Shown: piece after piece, positions 6,121 through 8,780 of the stretch
How positions within the stretch are numbered: the stretch's first letter is position 1
Layout of the letters: every line of letters starts with the position of its first letter
Assembly (NCBI GenBank): GCA_937863625.1
Contig: CALMGO010000300.1
Coordinates: 1 to 8,780 of the forward strand
Length of the DNA stretch: 8,780 bases
Reading direction: 5' to 3'
Origin: an uncultured bacterium
GTDB taxonomy: Bacteria > Planctomycetota > DG-23 > SLPQ01
The notes under the pieces: model-generated
The model's input: the letters and a program-made list of their open reading frames with translations, nothing else
What the model was told of the DNA's origin: nothing
Database searches by the model: none
Position numbers and translations under genes: made by a program

Positions 6121-6155
6121 CCGGCCGGGGAAGGATTGACACTTTCCCCGGCCGG
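6121..6155 (+). terminator. Strong GC-rich hairpin between gap and pgk
   Basis: A perfect 12-bp stem (6121-6132 with 6144-6155; left arm ccggccggggaa) closes an 11-base loop 13 bases after the gap stop. The following bases are ctctgttctg, with no real T tract. It may be a partial terminator, or an RNA-stabilising or processing element giving gap a higher transcript level than pgk. A full intrinsic terminator is less likely. It is symmetric, so it could act on either strand, but both flanking genes are on the plus strand. Confidence 0.5.
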
Positions 6156-6197
6156 CTCTGTTCTGCGCGCGGCTCATAAGGCACCGGAGGTTCATAA

Positions 6198-7367
6198 ATG
6201 GCCAAGATGACACTCAAGGATCTCGACGTCAAGGGCAAACGCGTTCTCATGCGGGTGGATTTTAACGTTCCGCTCGAAAACGGCGTCGTCGGCGACGACA
6301 CGCGCATACGCGCGGCAATGCCGTCCATAAAATACGTGCTCGACCACGGCGGTAGCCTCGTCCTCATGAGCCACCTCGGGCGTCCCAAGGGCAAGGCCGT
6401 GGATTCCATGCGGATGAAGCCGGTCGCGGACTATCTCGCCAAGCTCTTGGGCAAGCCGGTCAAGACCACCTCCGACTGCATCGGACCGGAGGTCGAGGCC
6501 GCAGCCAAGTCGCTAAAGCCCGGTGAAGTGCTCGTCATCGAAAACCTGCGCTTTCATCCGGAAGAAGAAGGCGGCGACGACGCATTCGCCAAGAAACTCG
6601 CCGGCCTCGGCGACCTGTATGTAAATGATGCATTCGGCACGGCGCACCGCGCGCACGCGTCGGTGGCGGGCGTCCCCAAGTATCTCCCCGCGGCGGCCGG
6701 GTTCCTCATGGAGAAAGAGGTCAAGTACCTCGGCGACATGCTGGCTAAGCCCGAGCGGCCGTTTGTGGCCATCCTCGGCGGCGCCAAGGTATCCGACAAG
6801 GTCACCGTCATCGAAAACCTCCTCAAGAAAGTGGATGCCATCTTAATCGGCGGCGCCATGACATACACGTTTATGAAGGCGCAGGGCAAGGCGGTAGGCG
6901 GCTCGCTCGTCGAGGCCGAACGCGTGGACCTCGCCAAGGAACTTCTGGGCAAGGCCGCAGGCAAGATCGTGCTGCCCGTAGATCATGTGGTGGCAAAGGA
7001 AGTGGCCGCGGGCGCCGAGAAGAAGACCGTGGGCAACGAGATTCCCGACGGGTGGAAGGGCCTCGACATAGGTCCCAAGACGATTGCACTGTACAGCGGA
7101 AAGATAAAGACCGCTAAGACGGTCGTGTGGAACGGCCCGATGGGAGTATTTGAAATCGACGACTTTGCCGCAGGCACAAAGGCCGTAGCCGAGGCCGTGG
7201 CCGAGAGCGCTGCAGTGACGATTATCGGTGGCGGCGACTCCGCGGCGGCAGTCGAGAAATTCGGCCTTGCCGACAAGATGACGCACGTCTCGACGGGCGG
7301 CGGTGCGAGCCTGGAGTTTCTCGAAGGGCAGGTGCTTCCCGGCGTGGCTGCGATTCCCGACAAGTAG
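6198..7367 (+). CDS. pgk: Phosphoglycerate kinase
   Basis: PGK transfers phosphate from 1,3-bisphosphoglycerate to ADP, the next step after GAPDH and the first ATP-forming step of lower glycolysis; cytoplasmic monomer. The 389 residues are normal bacterial length. N-terminal substrate-binding motifs are RVDFNVP (19-25) and SHLGRPKG (58-65), followed by ENLRFHPEEE and GTAHRAHAS. The C-terminal nucleotide domain shows LGGAKVSDKV, NGPMGVFE and GGGDSAAAV (344-352). All usual substrate and nucleotide residues appear present. ATG 6198 has GGAGG 7 bases upstream. It follows gap after 90 bases that hold a strong hairpin, and its stop codon overlaps the ribosome binding site of rpe, so pgk and rpe are probably translationally coupled. 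Confidence 0.97.
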   Translation: MAKMTLKDLDVKGKRVLMRVDFNVPLENGVVGDDTRIRAAMPSIKYVLDHGGSLVLMSHLGRPKGKAVDSMRMKPVADYLAKLLGKPVKTTSDCIGPEVEAAAKSLKPGEVLVIENLRFHPEEEGGDDAFAKKLAGLGDLYVNDAFGTAHRAHASVAGVPKYLPAAAGFLMEKEVKYLGDMLAKPERPFVAILGGAKVSDKVTVIENLLKKVDAILIGGAMTYTFMKAQGKAVGGSLVEAERVDLAKELLGKAAGKIVLPVDHVVAKEVAAGAEKKTVGNEIPDGWKGLDIGPKTIALYSGKIKTAKTVVWNGPMGVFEIDDFAAGTKAVAEAVAESAAVTIIGGGDSAAAVEKFGLADKMTHVSTGGGASLEFLEGQVLPGVAAIPDK

Positions 7368-7370
7368 GAG
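7365..7370 (+). promoter_or_regulatory. Ribosome binding site that fixes a TTG start for rpe
   Basis: TAGGAG spans the pgk stop codon (TAG, 7365-7367) and lies 7 bases before TTG 7378. This supports a TTG start over the in-frame upstream start at 7303, which would add 25 residues encoded inside pgk and unlike the family, and couples rpe translation to pgk termination. Confidence 0.7.
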
Positions 7371-7377
7371 CCTCGCG

Positions 7378-8025
7378 TTGCTGAAGATTTCTGCGAGCAT
7401 CCTGTCGGCTGATTTCGCGCATCTTGCCGACGACATCGCCGATGCCGAAGCGGCCGGCGTGGACGGCCTGCATATCGACGTGATGGACGGGCATTTTGTG
7501 CCCAATATCACCATGGGCCCGGCCGTCGTCACAGGCGTGGCGTCAGTGGCGACCGTGCCGATTGACGCGCATCTCATGATAACCGACCCGCGCAAGTACG
7601 CAGGAGAGTTCATAACCGCAGGCGTATCAAGGCTCTGCTTTCACCCCGAGACGGTCGAGGACCCGATGGCGCTGCTCGAAGAGATCCGCGACATGGGGGC
7701 GGAGGCTGGATTTGCGATAAGCCCTGACTATGACGTCGCGGCGAACGCATGGCTTCTTTCGCGGGCGGATTACCTTCTGGTGATGACGGTATATCCGGGC
7801 TTTTCGGGGCAGAAATTCATGCCGGATGCGCTCGAAAACGTGCGCGCCTCAAGGCGGATTTTTGACCGGGACATAGCCGTGGACGGAGGCGTAGCCCCCG
7901 AGACGGCGCGCTCGGTACATGAGGCGGGCGGCAATATGTTCATCGTGGCGTCGGCGATTTTCAAGAAAACCGACAGGAAAGCCGCCGTCGCGGCGCTTCG
8001 CGCGGCTGCTTTCGGCGAGGGCTGA
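7378..8025 (+). CDS. rpe: Ribulose-phosphate 3-epimerase
   Basis: This enzyme interconverts ribulose 5-phosphate and xylulose 5-phosphate in the pentose phosphate and Calvin pathways. The 215-residue TIM-barrel protein, counted from the TTG start, is normal length and opens with the family sequence KISASILSADF. Metal ligands follow the established His-Asp-His-Asp pattern: His32 and Asp34 in LHIDVMDGHFVPN, His65 in DAHLM and Asp169 in AVDGGV; the two aspartates are also the acid-base pair. The phosphate-side loop is MTVYPGFSGQKF, and VASAIF replaces the more usual AGSAIF at the end of the barrel. It begins 10 bases after pgk and its stop is 2 bases from accD, so all three are almost certainly on one transcript. 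A longer upstream start is unlikely because it would overlap pgk by over 60 bases. Confidence 0.95.
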   Translation: MLKISASILSADFAHLADDIADAEAAGVDGLHIDVMDGHFVPNITMGPAVVTGVASVATVPIDAHLMITDPRKYAGEFITAGVSRLCFHPETVEDPMALLEEIRDMGAEAGFAISPDYDVAANAWLLSRADYLLVMTVYPGFSGQKFMPDALENVRASRRIFDRDIAVDGGVAPETARSVHEAGGNMFIVASAIFKKTDRKAAVAALRAAAFGEG

Positions 8026-8027
8026 AT

Positions 8028-8780
8028 ATGGCATGGCTCCGGTTCAGACGAAAAAGAGACCTTCCCGAAGGCCTGTGGATAAAGTGCCCGGGCTGCGGCG
8101 GCACGGTCTTTAAGAAACAGGTCGCAGAGCGCCTGGAGGTCTGCCCCGAATGTAATTATCATTTCAATATCTCAGGCCCCGAGCGCATCCGGATTCTCGT
8201 CGACGAGGGGTCGTTTGACGAGATGTACACCAACCTCGCCCCCATTGACATCCTCGGGTTTGTCGACCGCAAATCATACGCCCAGCGCCTCAAGGACGAA
8301 CAGTCCAAGACCGGTCAGAAAGACGCCGCCATCATCGGCACCGCCAGAATCGAGGAGCATCCGGTGATGTTAGGCGTGACCGACAGCCAGTTTATGATGG
8401 GTTCGATGGGCGCGGTGGTCGGCGAAAAGATAACGCTTGCCGCCGAGGAGGCGATAAAGCGCAAGCTGCCGCTCGTGCTCGTGAGCGGCTCAGGCGGCGG
8501 CGCGAGGATGCAGGAAGGCATCATCTCCCTGGCGCAGATGGCCAAGACCTCCGCGGCCATAGCGCGGCTTGACGACGCGGGCATACCATTCATATCCATA
8601 CTCACCAATCCCACCATGGGGGGCGTGGCTGCGTCCTGGGCGGCGCTCGGAGACATAATGATAGCCGAGCCGAAGGCGCTCATAGGCTTTGCCGGGCCGC
8701 GCACCATCAAACTCACACTGAGGATCGACCTGCCGGACGGCTTTCAGACGTCGGAATTCCTGCTCAAACAGGGCTTTGTC
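8028..8780 (+). CDS. accD: Acetyl-CoA carboxylase carboxyltransferase beta subunit, C-terminus beyond the right edge
   Basis: AccD pairs with AccA to move the carboxyl group from biotin carrier protein to acetyl-CoA, forming malonyl-CoA, the first committed step of fatty acid synthesis. The 251 codons visible begin at ATG 8028 with GAGGG (8017-8021) 6 bases upstream. The N-terminal zinc ribbon has Cys20, Cys23, Cys39 and Cys42 (CPGC then CPEC). The crotonase-fold core follows: VLVSGSGGGARMQEG, LTNPTMGGVAAS and ALIGFAGPR. The last visible residues (GFQTSEFLLKQGFV) match the end region of AccD, so perhaps 30-50 residues are missing. It starts 2 bases after the rpe stop, so translation is probably coupled. 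Coupling of accD to glycolytic genes is uncommon and could balance carbon flow to lipid. Confidence 0.96.
   Translation, partial: MAWLRFRRKRDLPEGLWIKCPGCGGTVFKKQVAERLEVCPECNYHFNISGPERIRILVDEGSFDEMYTNLAPIDILGFVDRKSYAQRLKDEQSKTGQKDAAIIGTARIEEHPVMLGVTDSQFMMGSMGAVVGEKITLAAEEAIKRKLPLVLVSGSGGGARMQEGIISLAQMAKTSAAIARLDDAGIPFISILTNPTMGGVAASWAALGDIMIAEPKALIGFAGPRTIKLTLRIDLPDGFQTSEFLLKQGFV

Overview
The window looks like a chromosomal segment of a high-GC, Gram-negative-type bacterium. It carries standard bacterial central-metabolism genes (gap, pgk, rpe, accD) next to two exported-type proteins of the kind common in environmental and candidate-phylum genomes. I cannot assign a phylum from the sequence alone. 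There are no rRNA, tRNA, CRISPR or transposase genes.

Layout. From 1 to about 5000 every convincing gene is on the minus strand; from about 5000 to the right edge all are on the plus strand, so the two halves diverge from the gap at 4955-5105. Read in the minus direction (right to left) the left half contains: a SAM-dependent methyltransferase (4954-4187); a low-GC two-gene cassette made of an unrecognised 397-residue protein (4033-2840) and an FRG-domain protein (2657-1899); an intrinsic terminator (1787-1744); an exported FGE-sulfatase-like (SUMF1) protein (1700-585); and the start of a small exported protein running off the left edge (365-1). The right half is a tight plus-strand unit: gap (5106-6107), pgk (6198-7367), rpe (7378-8025) and accD (8028 to the edge), behind a sigma70-like promoter at 5005-5032. 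It combines two steps of lower glycolysis, a pentose-phosphate or Calvin-type epimerase and the carboxyltransferase beta subunit that supplies malonyl-CoA.

Most notable feature. The two-gene cassette is bracketed by a direct repeat of about 61-65 bp (1820-1884 and 4140-4204; 58 of the first 61 bases identical). The right copy is the last codons, stop codon and 3' flank of the methyltransferase gene. This is the footprint expected when a small island inserts at the 3' end of a host gene and duplicates the target. The cassette has much lower G+C than its flanks (30/60 in a sampled line against 41/60 in the methyltransferase), tight boundaries and no integrase. FRG-domain proteins recur in defence islands, so a small defence-type module with an undescribed partner protein is a reasonable hypothesis. 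The repeat also contains a promoter-like sequence pointing into the cassette.

No gene-free stretch exceeds 300 bases. The gaps are 366-584 (candidate promoter, 14-bp palindrome, ribosome binding site), 1701-1898 (left repeat and terminator), 2658-2839 (a hairpin), 4034-4186 (right repeat and a tandem 8-mer), 4955-5105 (gap promoter) and 6108-6197 (strong hairpin).
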